Below, one piece after another: positions 26,447 to 35,738 of a DNA stretch of 64,000 bases (the first letter of the stretch is position 1; each line of letters starts with the position of its first letter). Position numbers and translations under genes: made by a program. The notes beneath the pieces were generated by a model. It did no database searches. It had not been told where the DNA came from and worked only from the letters and a program-made list of their open reading frames with translations. The DNA comes from Candidatus Planktophila dulcis (lineage in GTDB: Bacteria > Actinomycetota > Actinomycetes > Nanopelagicales > Nanopelagicaceae). The stretch lies in assembly GCF_002288225.1 (NCBI RefSeq), contig NZ_CP016777.1:124001-188000 (forward strand). The letters run 5' to 3'.

Positions 26447-27234
26447 GCGCCGTCAATGACATCTACATCATCACCCGCAGACAACTCTTATTGCTCAGTC
26501 GCGTCCCAGAAGTTTTGATCTTCTCAACGATTCAACCAGTGATGTTTGTACTTCTCTTTCGTTATGTATTCGGCGGCTCGATCGACACAGGTCAACCTGG
26601 TGGATATGTGCAACTACTGATGCCTGGCATCTTCGTGCAGACAGTCGCATTTACCCTAGCGGGCACTGCTTCTGGCCTTGCTGAAGATATGAAGAAAGGT
26701 TTAATTGATCGATTTAGATCACTGCCTATCTCACAATCCGCTCTCGTCATTGGTCGAACTCTCGGTGATTCACTTCTGAATATTGTTGTTCTTGCAGTGA
26801 TGGGTATCGCCGGATACATCGTTGGGTGGCGTCCATCTGCAGGCCTTGCCAATGTGGCACTCGGTTTCTTATTCCTACTCTTCTTCGGATATGCGCTCTC
26901 GTGGGTGGGAGTTCTTGTGGGACTTTCAGCATCTGATGCACGTGTTGTGCAGAACGTCAGCTTTATCGTGACATTCCCGCTCACATTCTTATCTAACGCA
27001 TTTGCTCCAACAACAGGAATGCCACGGGCGCTGCAGTACTTCGCTGAGTGGAATCCCGTCTCAACGATGGTGGCAGCATGCCGCCAGCTCTTTGGACTTG
27101 AGAATCAATTTGGCGCAACAGCTGGATCTTTCCCGAGCGAGCATCCACTGACAACATCACTGATTTATATGCTCATTATTATGCTGATCTTTATTCCGCT
27201 GAGCTTACGTAAATATCGTAACTACGCAGATTAA
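26443..27234 (+). CDS. ABC-2 exporter permease (DrrB-like)
   Basis: 263 residues with six predicted membrane helices in the ABC-2 topology. The central region LAEDMKKGLIDRFRSLPIS (about 80-98) is the coupling segment typical of DrrB permeases, and the last part has FLSNAFAPTTGMP. Overlap of ATGA with the ATPase gene indicates translational coupling. It forms a 2+2 exporter with the upstream ATPase. Confidence 0.92.
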   Translation: MSAVNDIYIITRRQLLLLSRVPEVLIFSTIQPVMFVLLFRYVFGGSIDTGQPGGYVQLLMPGIFVQTVAFTLAGTASGLAEDMKKGLIDRFRSLPISQSALVIGRTLGDSLLNIVVLAVMGIAGYIVGWRPSAGLANVALGFLFLLFFGYALSWVGVLVGLSASDARVVQNVSFIVTFPLTFLSNAFAPTTGMPRALQYFAEWNPVSTMVAACRQLFGLENQFGATAGSFPSEHPLTTSLIYMLIIMLIFIPLSLRKYRNYAD

Positions 27235-27237
27235 GAA

Positions 27238-27717
27238 TTAAGCGTAGAACTCAGCCGCTTTAATCTCGACCTTGATTTCGCGACCGTTAGGTGCCGAATA
27301 TGCGACTGTGGCGCCAATCTCTGCGCCAAGGACTGCGGCGCCTAGTGGTGATTTCTCAGAGTAAACATCGAGATCACCGGATGCGATTTCACGAGAGCCC
27401 AGTAAGAACTTCATCTCATCTCCAGCAATGACTGCTGTGACAACCATTCCGGCGCCAACTTTTCCATCAGCACTTGCAGGCGGTGTTCCAATATGGGCAT
27501 TTTCCAACATCTGCTTAAGCTGACGGATGCGAGCTTCCATCTTTCCTTGCTCATCACGAGCTGCGTGATAGCCACCGTTCTCCTTGAGATCGCCTTCTGC
27601 GCGCGCTGCTTCAATCTTTGCAGTGATCTCTTTGCGACCTTCACCTTCAAGGCTGGCAAGTTCAGCAGCTAAGCGATCAGCTGCTTCTTGGGTTAGCCAT
27701 GTCTGCTGTGAACTCAT
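27238..27717 (-). CDS. greA: Transcription elongation factor GreA
   Basis: 159 residues. Rescues backtracked RNA polymerase by stimulating transcript cleavage. The N-terminal coiled coil (about 10-75) has the acidic tip EGDLKENGGYHAARDEQ (about 40-56); the C-terminal FKBP-like domain ends with NGREIKVEI. ATG 27717 was chosen over an in-frame TTG three codons upstream because TAGGAT lies 8 bases before the ATG. It lies next to a DUF4307 gene, as Rv1080c-Rv1081c in M. tuberculosis. Confidence 0.96.
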   Translation of the reverse strand: MSSQQTWLTQEAADRLAAELASLEGEGRKEITAKIEAARAEGDLKENGGYHAARDEQGKMEARIRQLKQMLENAHIGTPPASADGKVGAGMVVTAVIAGDEMKFLLGSREIASGDLDVYSEKSPLGAAVLGAEIGATVAYSAPNGREIKVEIKAAEFYA

Positions 27718-27725
27718 AGTCCGCA

Positions 27726-27731
27726 ATCCTA
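27726..27731 (-). promoter_or_regulatory. Predicted -10 element (TAGGAT) of greA
   Basis: On the minus strand TAGGAT ends 8 bases before the greA ATG. It overlaps the end of the DUF4307 gene, so greA can be expressed separately. Confidence 0.4.
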
Positions 27732-28124
27732 GGGCAGAACGCGACAGCGTTCGATACCTGCATTGACCGCTTCAGCACGCGTAGGGATCGAGATAGTGCG
27801 CTCAAGGTAGGTCTCACCCGCAGCAATAGTGTCTTCAATCTGGCCGACAACATTCATATCGAAGTCACGAGCTGTGAGTGTGCAGGTGATGACGTCATCA
27901 CCTGATGCGCGTTGTATGGAATATCGAATTTCAGGGTTGCGAGGGTCTTGGGTAATAAATGAAATCAGCTCTGTGCGAAGTTCAGGATTGGAGTGATGAA
28001 GGCCGGCCCAGAGCAACCAAGCGCCACCCACAACTGCACAGACAACTGCATACTTCACCCACGCCCGCGCAGGCTTAACACCGTAGCGATCATTGAAATC
28101 AAATTGGTTGTTGCCCTGTGACAT
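27729..28124 (-). CDS. DUF4307 family membrane protein
   Basis: 131 residues. A polar N-terminus with DRYG, one membrane helix (about 24-43, VKYAVVCAVVGGAWLLW) and an extracytoplasmic beta-rich domain with one Cys in VITCTLTARDF, then a Cys in the last residues (ERCRVLP). This is the DUF4307 layout; function unknown. It is upstream of greA. Its start faces that of a 50-codon gene on the other strand across 14 bases (28125-28138) that contain both Shine-Dalgarno sequences. Confidence 0.88.
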   Translation of the reverse strand: MSQGNNQFDFNDRYGVKPARAWVKYAVVCAVVGGAWLLWAGLHHSNPELRTELISFITQDPRNPEIRYSIQRASGDDVITCTLTARDFDMNVVGQIEDTIAAGETYLERTISIPTRAEAVNAGIERCRVLP

Positions 28125-28138
28125 GGGAGAATCCTCTC

Positions 28139-28291
28139 ATGGTTAAAGATTACGATGTAGGAATCGCAGGCTCCCTCACGATGATCGTTCTCTTTACTAC
28201 CGTTACCTTATTGCTGCGCAGCTTCTATAAACGCTTTAACCGTTTGCAGAAGAATTCAGAAGTCGTCCAGGAGAATGAAGACGACAATTAA
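28139..28291 (+). CDS. Small membrane protein (50 residues)
   Basis: An ATG at 28139 opens 50 codons ending TAA 28291. The product has one hydrophobic helix (about 8-25, rich in Leu/Thr/Val) followed by a basic stretch RSFYKRFNRLQK and an acidic end. GGGAG about 9 bases upstream can serve as Shine-Dalgarno. It overlaps the SURF1 gene by 17 bases. Its layout suggests a small membrane protein; the link to cytochrome oxidase assembly through SURF1 is only positional. Confidence 0.65.
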   Translation: MVKDYDVGIAGSLTMIVLFTTVTLLLRSFYKRFNRLQKNSEVVQENEDDN

Positions 28292-28973
28292 GAGGACTCT
28301 TCAAGCGCTCTTAGTCCTTGTTCTTGCTCTCACATTTATTGGACTTGGCGTATGGCAGCTACAACGTGCCCAAGATTTACAGGACTATGCCGCTCTCCCC
28401 ATAGATAGAACTATCTATCCGCTCCTTGAAAAGAGCGCTGCCACAGGGATTGTTCCCGGTGAAAGTATTGGAAAGTTAGTCACCACATCGGGTTACTACA
28501 TCGCAACCTATAAAGCCCCCAATCAGAAAGATGGCAATGACGTTGTCGATGATTGGGAAGTTGGGCTTTTGCAGAATGAGACTGATACTGCGATCTTGGT
28601 AGTGCGCGGGCTCTGGAGCCAGCGACTGTCCAGCCCAGAAATTGCGATGTCAACCAGAGTTGAAGTAGTGGGCACCTTATTGCCTGCCCAAAATGATGAT
28701 CGCGCAGCTAACACTGCCTCACAACTCTCACGCCTTGATAGCAGCATCCTTGTTGCAAGCACCGATGCCCAACTCTTTGAGGGCTTCATCTTGGCAAGTT
28801 CGGAAGTCAGCCGAAGTGGCATGGTCGAACGCACCCGAATTACTCCGCCGGAACTGACCTCTGAGATCCCCGGCTTCTATTGGCAACATATCTCCTACGT
28901 TGTCATCTGGTGGTTTATGGCTCTCCTTGTGTTGTGGCTGCCTTTCTATAAGAGAGATGACGAGAGGGTTTAG
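28275..28973 (+). CDS. SURF1 family cytochrome oxidase assembly protein
   Basis: 232 residues. Two terminal membrane helices (about 8-27 and 206-226) bracket an extracytoplasmic domain, the SURF1 topology. The family hallmark GVWQLQRAQ follows the first helix (about 26-34), and GLWSQR lies near 116. SURF1 proteins help insert haem a into the cytochrome aa3 oxidase. The actinobacterial form is shorter in the middle than the mitochondrial one. CCAGGAG precedes the ATG. Confidence 0.85.
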   Translation: MKTTIKRTLQALLVLVLALTFIGLGVWQLQRAQDLQDYAALPIDRTIYPLLEKSAATGIVPGESIGKLVTTSGYYIATYKAPNQKDGNDVVDDWEVGLLQNETDTAILVVRGLWSQRLSSPEIAMSTRVEVVGTLLPAQNDDRAANTASQLSRLDSSILVASTDAQLFEGFILASSEVSRSGMVERTRITPPELTSEIPGFYWQHISYVVIWWFMALLVLWLPFYKRDDERV

Positions 28974-28976
28974 AGT
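28971..28976 (+). promoter_or_regulatory. Predicted -10 element (TAGAGT) of the DUF3817 gene
   Basis: TAGAGT starts on the SURF1 stop codon and ends 6 bases before the ATG at 28983, the same geometry as for ispE. Confidence 0.4.
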
Positions 28977-28982
28977 TCTGCC

Positions 28983-29294
28983 ATGACTCAACCATCGACT
29001 GCAGTCCTTACTCGCTTTCGATTGATGGCCATCCTCTGCGGCGTCAATCTTCTTCTGCTGATCTTCGGATATATGCCAGCGAAATATCTCTTTGATGCTG
29101 TTGAGACCAATAAGTGGTTGATCTCAATTCCGATCGCCCACGGCTACCTCTACATCGTCTATATCCTCACCGCCCTGCAGATTGGCGTGCAGAAGAAGAT
29201 GTCACTTCCAACAATTCTTGCTCTCATTGCAGCAGGCACCCTGCCCTTTGCCTCCTTTGTGGCCGAGCGCCGTATTGTGAAGAAGTACAGCTAA
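28983..29294 (+). CDS. DUF3817 family integral membrane protein
   Basis: 103 residues, three predicted membrane helices. Family motifs are visible: RFRLMAILCGVNLL at the N-terminus, IAHGYLYIVYILTALQ (about 51-66) and the C-terminal GTLPFASFVAERRIVKK. In actinobacteria this family is often near cytochrome oxidase or GMP synthase genes; its function is not known. A SURF1 gene precedes it by 9 bases. Confidence 0.88.
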   Translation: MTQPSTAVLTRFRLMAILCGVNLLLLIFGYMPAKYLFDAVETNKWLISIPIAHGYLYIVYILTALQIGVQKKMSLPTILALIAAGTLPFASFVAERRIVKKYS

Positions 29295-29486
29295 CTTCGC
29301 TTCACGTGCGGCCAAGGTAAACAGTTGATTACCTTTTCCTAGTTAATGGCGTGTCGCACCAAAAGTCCGATTCATAAGTTCTATCTTTTACGAGTCAGAA
29401 GCAACTCCCAACTCTTTCCCCCTGTAGCGATCGCGGCTTTGCGGCAATCGATGCGGCTAGATAAAACTAAAGAGAATGGTTAAGCC
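29295..29486 (+). other. Non-coding gap before the PhoH-type gene
   Basis: 192 bases. It contains a C/T-rich stretch (29408-29425), an imperfect GATCGCGGCTTTGCGGCAATCGAT fold, and AAAGAGA before an ATG at 29476. That ATG opens a 34-codon ORF overlapping the PhoH start in another frame. I see no clear TANNNT element correctly spaced to the TTG start of phoH, and no RNA gene. Confidence 0.5.
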
Positions 29487-30821
29487 TTGGCTACTTCAAA
29501 AGCGGCAGCAAGTGCAAAGAACAATCCGGCCCGTAAGACCTATGTATTGGACACTTCAGTTCTGCTGGCAGATCCTGGTGCGTTGAAACGATTTGAAGAA
29601 CATGAAGTCATCATTCCCATAGCCGTCATTGGTGAGCTTGAGACAAAGCGCGATCATCCTGAACTCGGCTACTTTGCCAGGGCAGCCCTTCGCGCACTCG
29701 ATGATCTCCGTGTTGAACATGGACGCCTTGATGCACCACTGACCATTACCCCTGAAGGTGGAACCCTTTCAGTAGAGCTCAATCACACTGATTTAAGCAC
29801 TCTGCCACATGGCTTCTTGCGCGATGGCACCAATGATTCACGCATCCTTGCCATCTCCAAAAATCTCATGTCCGATGGAAAGCATGTAGTCCTGGTTACT
29901 AAAGATCTTCCTCTTCGCGTTAAGGCATCCTCTGTCGGAGTTGAAGCACAGGAATATCTTGCAGAGCTAGTCTCTAATAGCGGATGGACAGGAATTGAAG
30001 AAGTCTCTGTCGGCCACAACACCATCGATGAGCTCTATGCATCAGATCGAGCAGATCATGAATGTGCCCATCAATTCCCAGTTCACACCGGCATCGTTCT
30101 CCACTCAGAAAAAGGAAGTGCGCTCGCCCGAGTCACAGCAGATAAGCAGCTGCAATTAGTCCGTGGCGATCGCCAGGCATTTGGATTACATGGCCGCTCT
30201 GCAGAACAACGCATTGCACTTGACCTCCTTCTCGATGACAGCATCGGCATCGTCTCGATGGGTGGCCGGGCTGGAACAGGAAAGTCGGCGCTCGCACTCT
30301 GCGCCGGCCTTGAAGCGGTGATGGAAAAGCGTCTGCATAAGAAGGTGCTCATCTTCCGTCCTCTCTATCCCGTTGGTGGACAAGAGCTTGGATACTTGCC
30401 AGGCAGTGAAGGCGAGAAGATGTCGCCGTGGGCCCAGGCCGTCTTCGATACTTTGGGGGCGTTGGTCAGCCAAGCTGTCATCGATGAGGTCATCGACCGA
30501 GGTCTGATTGAAGTTCTGCCACTGACCCACATCCGTGGCCGCTCCCTCCATGACTCATTCGTCATTGTTGATGAAGCCCAGTCGCTGGAGCGAGGAGTTC
30601 TGCTCACCGTGCTCTCGCGAATCGGCCAAGGTTCAAGGGTTGTGATGACCCACGATGTGGCCCAGCGCGATAACTTGCGAGTTGGTCGCCACGATGGAGT
30701 CGTGGCAGTGGTTGAGACCCTCAAGGGACACCCGCTCTTCGCCCACGTGACCCTGACTCGCTCCGAGCGCTCGCCGATCGCAGCCTTGGTCACTGAGATG
30801 CTCGAGGGGCCTCAGGCGTAA
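29487..30821 (+). CDS. phoH2: PhoH2-type PIN domain-helicase
   Basis: 444 residues. An N-terminal PIN RNase domain (about 18-150) begins [12 protein letters not shown] and has GELE and an acidic TNDSRIL site. The C-terminal PhoH ATPase (about 235-440) has Walker [11 protein letters not shown] (about 258-267) and Walker B VIVDEAQ (about 358-364). PhoH2 proteins combine ribonuclease and RNA helicase activity (M. tuberculosis Rv1095). TTG 29487 is the first possible start after an in-frame stop and gives a normal N-terminus. Shine-Dalgarno spacing is long. Confidence 0.93.
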   Translation: MATSKAAASAKNNPARKTYVLDTSVLLADPGALKRFEEHEVIIPIAVIGELETKRDHPELGYFARAALRALDDLRVEHGRLDAPLTITPEGGTLSVELNHTDLSTLPHGFLRDGTNDSRILAISKNLMSDGKHVVLVTKDLPLRVKASSVGVEAQEYLAELVSNSGWTGIEEVSVGHNTIDELYASDRADHECAHQFPVHTGIVLHSEKGSALARVTADKQLQLVRGDRQAFGLHGRSAEQRIALDLLLDDSIGIVSMGGRAGTGKSALALCAGLEAVMEKRLHKKVLIFRPLYPVGGQELGYLPGSEGEKMSPWAQAVFDTLGALVSQAVIDEVIDRGLIEVLPLTHIRGRSLHDSFVIVDEAQSLERGVLLTVLSRIGQGSRVVMTHDVAQRDNLRVGRHDGVVAVVETLKGHPLFAHVTLTRSERSPIAALVTEMLEGPQA

Positions 30822-31083
30822 GCCAACTGTTCACCCTCTCTTTACCACCCATTTAAATCTCACAGTCACAAATAGGACATTTAGGACTTTGCCCTAACTG
30901 ACCTGCGCTTTTACCTATCCACAGGCACCGCCAATCCTGAGAATTTGCGACTCACGCACCTTTAAATTTGCGACTCACCCCATCCCTTGCCAGCCTTTAC
31001 CCATTCCCCCAAGGCTCCAACCTCAATTCTGAGGTTGATAGGCCATGGGGCGAGAGTGATCGATGAGATGGAAGGAGTAGAAG
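30822..31083 (+). other. Non-coding gap before the lysozyme-like gene
   Basis: 262 bases. It holds a 14-base direct repeat (30942-30955 and 30965-30978), a perfect 7-base-pair hairpin AACCTCA/TGAGGTT (31019-31036) and, just before the next gene, a GGAAGGAG Shine-Dalgarno. No short ORF with family resemblance was seen. Confidence 0.6.
30942..30978. repeat. Two 14-base direct repeats (AATTTGCGACTCAC), 23 bases apart
   Basis: The copies at 30942-30955 and 30965-30978 are identical. The 23-base offset is close to two helical turns, as for tandem binding sites of a dimeric or cooperating response regulator. The site lies about 106 bases before the start of the secreted lysozyme-like gene. Confidence 0.65.
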
Positions 31084-31668
31084 ATGAAGCACGATATCCG
31101 TGAGTTCTTCACCGCCTTCTCCACCCTGCGCATTTCTAGGGCGAGCAAGGTCGCTATCTGGGCAACCGTCGCCTCGATGCTCTTTATCGCAACTGCCCAA
31201 CAGAGCGCCTATGGTCTGGACTTTCCAATGACCACTCGCCTGACTCTTACCGACTCCAAGAACCTGACCGTCTCCAAGTTACCTGCAGCATCACTTTCCA
31301 CCCAGATCACTGAAATGGCATTAGTCGCCAACATCAGCGCGCAGGTGGAGATGGCTCGCTCGATTGTCGGGGCTAAGAAGGTCGCAAAATCCATTATGAA
31401 TACCGACTACGCCTGGGGCGATGACGAGTATGCATGTTTGAATCGTCTCTGGACTAAAGAGAGCCACTGGAATTACAAAGCTCATAACAACCGCTCAGGA
31501 GCACATGGAATTCCACAGGCCCTTCCAGCGGTCAAGATGGAGATCATCTCAACTGACTGGCGCACCAACCCCGTGACTCAGATCCGTTGGGGCCTTCGTT
31601 ATATCGATATTCGCTATGAGACTCCATGCCAAGCATGGGCAAAGTTCAAGCGCAGCCGTTACTACTAG
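31084..31668 (+). CDS. Secreted lysozyme-like (transglycosylase SLT-type) protein
   Basis: 194 residues. A basic N-terminus is followed by a hydrophobic export segment (about 22-42, ending SAYG). The C-terminal domain (about 105-194) has the lysozyme-like pattern: W-GDDEYACLNRLW, then KESHWNY with a Glu in the catalytic position (near 125), and SGAHGIPQALP. It ends in a WGLRYIDIRYETPC module. Probable peptidoglycan hydrolase acting on the cell wall. GGAAGGAG is well spaced to the ATG. It is much smaller than RpfB, and no G5 or DUF348 domain is present. Confidence 0.82.
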   Translation: MKHDIREFFTAFSTLRISRASKVAIWATVASMLFIATAQQSAYGLDFPMTTRLTLTDSKNLTVSKLPAASLSTQITEMALVANISAQVEMARSIVGAKKVAKSIMNTDYAWGDDEYACLNRLWTKESHWNYKAHNNRSGAHGIPQALPAVKMEIISTDWRTNPVTQIRWGLRYIDIRYETPCQAWAKFKRSRYY

Positions 31669-31677
31669 AAGAGAAGA

Positions 31678-33336
31678 TTAATTCTCAGGCTTGAGTCCAA
31701 TTGTTAAAGGACGCATAGTCTCTTCAAAGAAATCATTGCCCTTGTCATCGACAACGATAAATGCTGGAAAGTCGACCACATCAATCTTCCAGACTGCTTC
31801 CATCCCAAGCTCTTGGAAATCTAGAACTTCTACTTTTGTAATGCAATCTTGGGCAAGGCGAGCTGCAGGGCCACCGATAGACCCGAGATAGAAACCACCA
31901 TGCTTGGCACATGCATCAGTCACTTGCTTTGACCGATTTCCCTTTGCCAACATCACAAAGGAACCACCAGCTGCTTGGAATTGTTCGACATAGGAATCCA
32001 TACGGCCGGCAGTTGTGGGACCAAATGATCCTGATGCCATACCTGTGGGAGTCTTTGCAGGACCTGCGTAATAGATGGCGTATTTCTTCATGTATTCAGG
32101 CATTGGCTTGCCCGCATCTAACATCTCTTTAATCTTTGCATGAGCAATATCGCGAGCGACCACAATCGTTCCGGTCAGTGAAACTCTGCTCTTTACAGGG
32201 TGCTTGGAGAGCTCAGCGCGGATTGCCTCCATCGGCTGGTTGAGATCAATGGCCACCACATTGTCATTGAGGTGTTCATCAGTGGTCTCAGGCAAGAAGT
32301 GGGCGGGATCTGTCTCCAGTTGCTCAAGGAAGATGCCATCCTTGGTGATCTTCGCCTTTGCTTGGCGATCTGCAGAGCATGAGACTGCGATGGCAATGGG
32401 CAGAGATGCACCATGGCGAGGCAGGCGCACAACCCGCACATCGTGGCAGAAGTACTTGCCACCAAATTGAGCACCGATTCCCAGCTTCTGAGTCAGCTTA
32501 AATACTTCTTCCTCCAGTGCAAGGTCACGGAATCCATGTCCTGTTGCAGCATCACCTGTTGTTGGCAGGTCATCGAGGTAGTGAGTACTTGCAAGCTTTG
32601 CAGTCTTCACTGTGTGCTCAGCACTTGTTCCACCGATGACAATTGCTAAGTGATAGGGAGGACATGCTGCTGTTCCAATGGAGCGCAACTTTGCATCTAA
32701 CCAATTCATAAATGAGGTTGGGTTAAGGACTGCCTTGGTCTCTTGATAGAGGAATGATTTATTGGCGCTACCGCCACCTTTAGCGATAAACATAAAGTTG
32801 TATTCATCCTGATGATCACTATCTGCATAGATCTCAATCTGAGCAGGCAAGTTATTGCCTGTGTTCTTCTCTTCCCATGTTGTTATAGGGGCCATCTGTG
32901 AATATCGAAGGTTGAGCTTAGTAAAGGCGTCATAGACACCTTGGGAGAGTGCAACTTCAACTTTTGCTGTGGTCAGAACATACTGACCCTTCTTGCCCAT
33001 GATGAGTGCAGTTCCTGTGTCCTGGCACATCGGCAGAATTCCACCTGCTGCAATGTTGGCGTTCTTTAAGAGATCAAGGGCGACAAAGCGATCATTGGCT
33101 GATGCTTCAGGGTCTGTGAGAATCTTTGCTAGTTGTTCAAGGTGTTCTGTGCGAAGGTAATGTGAAATATCGTGAATGGCTGTCTCTGTCAGCAGGGTCA
33201 GTGCTGATGGTTCTACTTGCAGAAATTCTCTATCGCCTAACTTGATAACGCTGATGCCCTCTTTTGATACAAGGCGATACTTCGTTCTATCTGCACCAAG
33301 GGGCAGAAGATCTGAGTAGGTGAAATCTGGTGACAT
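31678..33336 (-). CDS. fumA: Fumarate hydratase, class I (4Fe-4S)
   Basis: 552 residues. Interconverts fumarate and malate. The three Cys ligands expected for the catalytic 4Fe-4S cluster are at about 104 (LPMCQDTGT), 225 (TAACPPYH) and 320 (AVSCSADR), the spacing of dimeric class I fumarases. [11 protein letters not shown] and [10 protein letters not shown] are also diagnostic. M. tuberculosis has an unrelated class II enzyme. The start codon overlaps the xseB stop (TAATG), so fum, xseB and xseA form one transcript. Confidence 0.95.
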   Translation of the reverse strand: MSPDFTYSDLLPLGADRTKYRLVSKEGISVIKLGDREFLQVEPSALTLLTETAIHDISHYLRTEHLEQLAKILTDPEASANDRFVALDLLKNANIAAGGILPMCQDTGTALIMGKKGQYVLTTAKVEVALSQGVYDAFTKLNLRYSQMAPITTWEEKNTGNNLPAQIEIYADSDHQDEYNFMFIAKGGGSANKSFLYQETKAVLNPTSFMNWLDAKLRSIGTAACPPYHLAIVIGGTSAEHTVKTAKLASTHYLDDLPTTGDAATGHGFRDLALEEEVFKLTQKLGIGAQFGGKYFCHDVRVVRLPRHGASLPIAIAVSCSADRQAKAKITKDGIFLEQLETDPAHFLPETTDEHLNDNVVAIDLNQPMEAIRAELSKHPVKSRVSLTGTIVVARDIAHAKIKEMLDAGKPMPEYMKKYAIYYAGPAKTPTGMASGSFGPTTAGRMDSYVEQFQAAGGSFVMLAKGNRSKQVTDACAKHGGFYLGSIGGPAARLAQDCITKVEVLDFQELGMEAVWKIDVVDFPAFIVVDDKGNDFFEETMRPLTIGLKPEN

Positions 33337-33539
33337 TATTCGGCAGGCTTCTTTGCAGCATCTAACTTCTTCTTAGCGCCATCGAGCCACTCCTGGCAGA
33401 TCTTTGCTAACTCTTCGCCACGTTCCCAGAGCTTGAGTGATTCCTCTAAAGTCGCGCTGCCATCTTCGAGTGATTCAACAATTCCAGCGAGCTCATCGCG
33501 AGCTGCTTCATATGAAGGCTTGGAATCTTTAGTGGCCAT
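33336..33539 (-). CDS. xseB: Exodeoxyribonuclease VII small subunit
   Basis: 67 residues, helical. Contains the family core [20 protein letters not shown] followed by [16 protein letters not shown]. It binds XseA in the exonuclease VII complex that degrades single-stranded DNA from both ends. It lies 23 bases after xseA and shares a base with the fumarase start. Confidence 0.93.
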   Translation of the reverse strand: MATKDSKPSYEAARDELAGIVESLEDGSATLEESLKLWERGEELAKICQEWLDGAKKKLDAAKKPAE

Positions 33540-33562
33540 GTGCTCAATCTACTCTCTGTCGA

Positions 33563-34762
33563 TTACTCGTTGACTGTGGCGCGGGTCTCGCCCTTAGCCA
33601 CGCGGATGCGCAGATGCGTGCCCGCCTTTGCCTTTGAGGCATCGCGAACAATGGAGCCATCTTCTAATTGCACAACCGCATAGCCACGATCCATTGTCGA
33701 TTGTGGAGATAGGGAACGAAGGTGGGCCTTAACGCCTTTGAGCTCTTTCTTCTCGATTTCAAGAAGGGATGCAAAGCCGCGGATAGAGCGATCTCGCCAG
33801 CCTTTGATTTCATCGCGGCGAGATGTGACCATGACGCTGGGATCTTTCATCACAGGGCGATTGCGCAACTGTGCGATTTGGTTGAGTTCATAGTCAATCG
33901 TTGAGACGAGTCTGCGAAACATGCGATCTCTAATCTTCTCAATATCGCTAATCTCCTGAGCAATATCTGGCACAACTCTCTTTGCTGCATCTGTGGGAGT
34001 TGATGCGCGATAGTCGGCAACGAGATCCAGCAGTGGTGAATCTTTCTCATGGCCGATGGCGCTGACAATCGGGGTTGTGCAACTAGCTGCAAGGCGAACA
34101 AGTGATTCATCGCTGAAGGGTAAGAGATCTTCAAATGAGCCACCACCGCGAGTAATGATGATGACATCAACTTCTGGGTTAGCTTCTAACTCAGATAAGG
34201 CAGCTGAGACTTCTACAACGGCTGCAGCTCCTTGTACTGCAACTTCACGAATCTCAAATTGCACAGAGGGCCATCTGCGTCGAGCATTTTCAACAACATC
34301 TTTTTCTGCATCTGTATTGCGACCACAGATAAGTCCTACTCTGCGCGGCAAGCGAGGCAGTGCAATCTTTCGATCTGCGCTGAAGAGGCCCTCAAGAGCT
34401 AATTTCTCTTTCAGCGCTTCAAGGCGTGCCAGGAGTTCACCGACTCCTACCTGACGAATTTCTCTTGCCGACAGAGTCAGCGATCCATTTTTAGTAAACC
34501 ATGATGGCTTTGCATAAATAACAACGCGAGCATTGGCAGGAAGTGGCTGCACACTTGCTAATACTGTTTTGTAACACATCACCGAGATACTCATATCCGC
34601 ACTCGTATCGCGAAGGCGCATAAAGGCCATTCCGCCGCTGCGTTCATTGAGTTCTGATATTTCGCCCTCAATCCAGATGGGGCCTAATCGATCGATGTAA
34701 TCCTTAATGGCTTCAGAGACCACACGCACTGGTGCGGGGGATTCACTTGAAGTTTCGAACAT
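33563..34762 (-). CDS. xseA: Exodeoxyribonuclease VII large subunit
   Basis: 399 residues. N-terminal OB-fold DNA-binding domain (about 10-105, [16 protein letters not shown]), then the nuclease domain with [18 protein letters not shown] (about 143-160), [15 protein letters not shown] (about 198-212) and [17 protein letters not shown] (about 232-248). A helical C-terminal region binds XseB. ATG 34762 has TAGGCT 6 bases upstream, back to back with the promoter of ispH. Confidence 0.95.
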   Translation of the reverse strand: MFETSSESPAPVRVVSEAIKDYIDRLGPIWIEGEISELNERSGGMAFMRLRDTSADMSISVMCYKTVLASVQPLPANARVVIYAKPSWFTKNGSLTLSAREIRQVGVGELLARLEALKEKLALEGLFSADRKIALPRLPRRVGLICGRNTDAEKDVVENARRRWPSVQFEIREVAVQGAAAVVEVSAALSELEANPEVDVIIITRGGGSFEDLLPFSDESLVRLAASCTTPIVSAIGHEKDSPLLDLVADYRASTPTDAAKRVVPDIAQEISDIEKIRDRMFRRLVSTIDYELNQIAQLRNRPVMKDPSVMVTSRRDEIKGWRDRSIRGFASLLEIEKKELKGVKAHLRSLSPQSTMDRGYAVVQLEDGSIVRDASKAKAGTHLRIRVAKGETRATVNE

Positions 34763-34768
34763 GGCGAG

Positions 34769-34781
34769 AGCCTAATAGACT
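34769..34781. promoter_or_regulatory. Back-to-back -10 elements of xseA and ispH
   Basis: Minus-strand TAGGCT (34774-34769) ends 6 bases before the xseA ATG. Plus-strand TAGACT (34776-34781) ends 7 bases before the ispH ATG. One base separates the hexamers, and only 26 bases separate the start codons. Confidence 0.55.
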
Positions 34782-34788
34782 GCGCGAT

Positions 34789-35736
34789 ATGAGCAAGAAG
34801 ATTCTCCTAGCTGCCCCTCGTGGATATTGCGCAGGCGTTGACCGAGCAGTTGTGGCTGTTGAGAAATCCCTTGAACTCTATGGAGCTCCTGTCTATGTCC
34901 GTAAAGAGATCGTCCATAACAAGCATGTGGTCTCAACTCTTGAACAACGTGGCGTCATCTTCGTGAATGAAACAGATGAAGTTCCAGAAGGTGCAACTGT
35001 TGTCTTCTCAGCCCACGGTGTTTCACCTGCGGTGCATGCAGAAGCTGCTGCACGAAACTTGAAGACCATCGATGCAACATGCCCTCTCGTTACTAAAGTG
35101 CATAACGAGGTAAAGCGTTTTGCTAATGAAGAGACAGAAATTCTTCTCATCGGCCACATTGGCCACGAAGAAGTTGAAGGAACTGCGGGTGAAGCTCCAG
35201 GAAAAGTTCGCGTCGTCGATGGCCTAGATGAAGCTCGCACGATCCAACCCACACCTGGAAAGAAACTTGTCTGGCTCACACAGACCACTCTCTCTGTCGA
35301 TGAGACTATGCAATCTGTTGCAATCCTGAAAGAGCGATTCCCAGAGATTGCAAACCCACCTAGTGATGACATCTGTTATGCAACACAGAATCGCCAAGAA
35401 GCGATTAAGGCAATTGCACCCAATGCAGATCTCGTTCTCGTTGTTGGTTCTACTAACTCATCAAATTCTGTGCGCCTTGTTGAGGTCGCTCTCGAATATG
35501 GAGCAAAGGCCGCTTACCTGATTGATTATGCAGATGAGGTTAAAGAGGAGTGGTTAGTAAACGCTGAGACTATTGGCGTCACAAGTGGTGCATCTGTTCC
35601 TGAAATTCTTGTCGATGATCTCCTCAAGCACCTGAGTGGTCATGGCTATCACGATGTTGAAGAGGTACGCGCAACCGAGGAAACTCTCCTCTTTGCTCTG
35701 CCCAAAGAGCTCCGCGCTGATCTGAAGAAAGCTTAA
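34789..35736 (+). CDS. ispH: 4-hydroxy-3-methylbut-2-enyl diphosphate reductase
   Basis: 315 residues. Last step of the MEP pathway, giving IPP and DMAPP. The cluster Cys residues are in [12 protein letters not shown] (about 8-19), [14 protein letters not shown] (about 96-109) and [13 protein letters not shown] (about 190-202). HGVSPAV and the [14 protein letters not shown] substrate loop are intact. ATG 34789 was preferred over longer in-frame starts because TAGACT lies 7 bases upstream and the family N-terminus begins here. Confidence 0.97.
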   Translation: MSKKILLAAPRGYCAGVDRAVVAVEKSLELYGAPVYVRKEIVHNKHVVSTLEQRGVIFVNETDEVPEGATVVFSAHGVSPAVHAEAAARNLKTIDATCPLVTKVHNEVKRFANEETEILLIGHIGHEEVEGTAGEAPGKVRVVDGLDEARTIQPTPGKKLVWLTQTTLSVDETMQSVAILKERFPEIANPPSDDICYATQNRQEAIKAIAPNADLVLVVGSTNSSNSVRLVEVALEYGAKAAYLIDYADEVKEEWLVNAETIGVTSGASVPEILVDDLLKHLSGHGYHDVEEVRATEETLLFALPKELRADLKKA

Positions 35737-35738
35737 CT

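Noticed and set aside
29476-29580. A 34-codon ORF (ATG 29476, AAAGAG just upstream) overlapping the phoH2 start in another frame, reminiscent of the phoAT gene next to mycobacterial phoH2
   Set aside because: Its codons read through the conserved start of PhoH2 in a shifted frame and show no protein-like character. I cannot support it as a gene, though it might affect phoH2 initiation.
30840-31083. Possible c-di-AMP (ydaO-type) riboswitch ahead of the lysozyme-like gene, as known for some actinobacterial wall hydrolases
   Set aside because: I could not find the conserved core of that riboswitch; only a 7-pair hairpin and the direct repeats are present.
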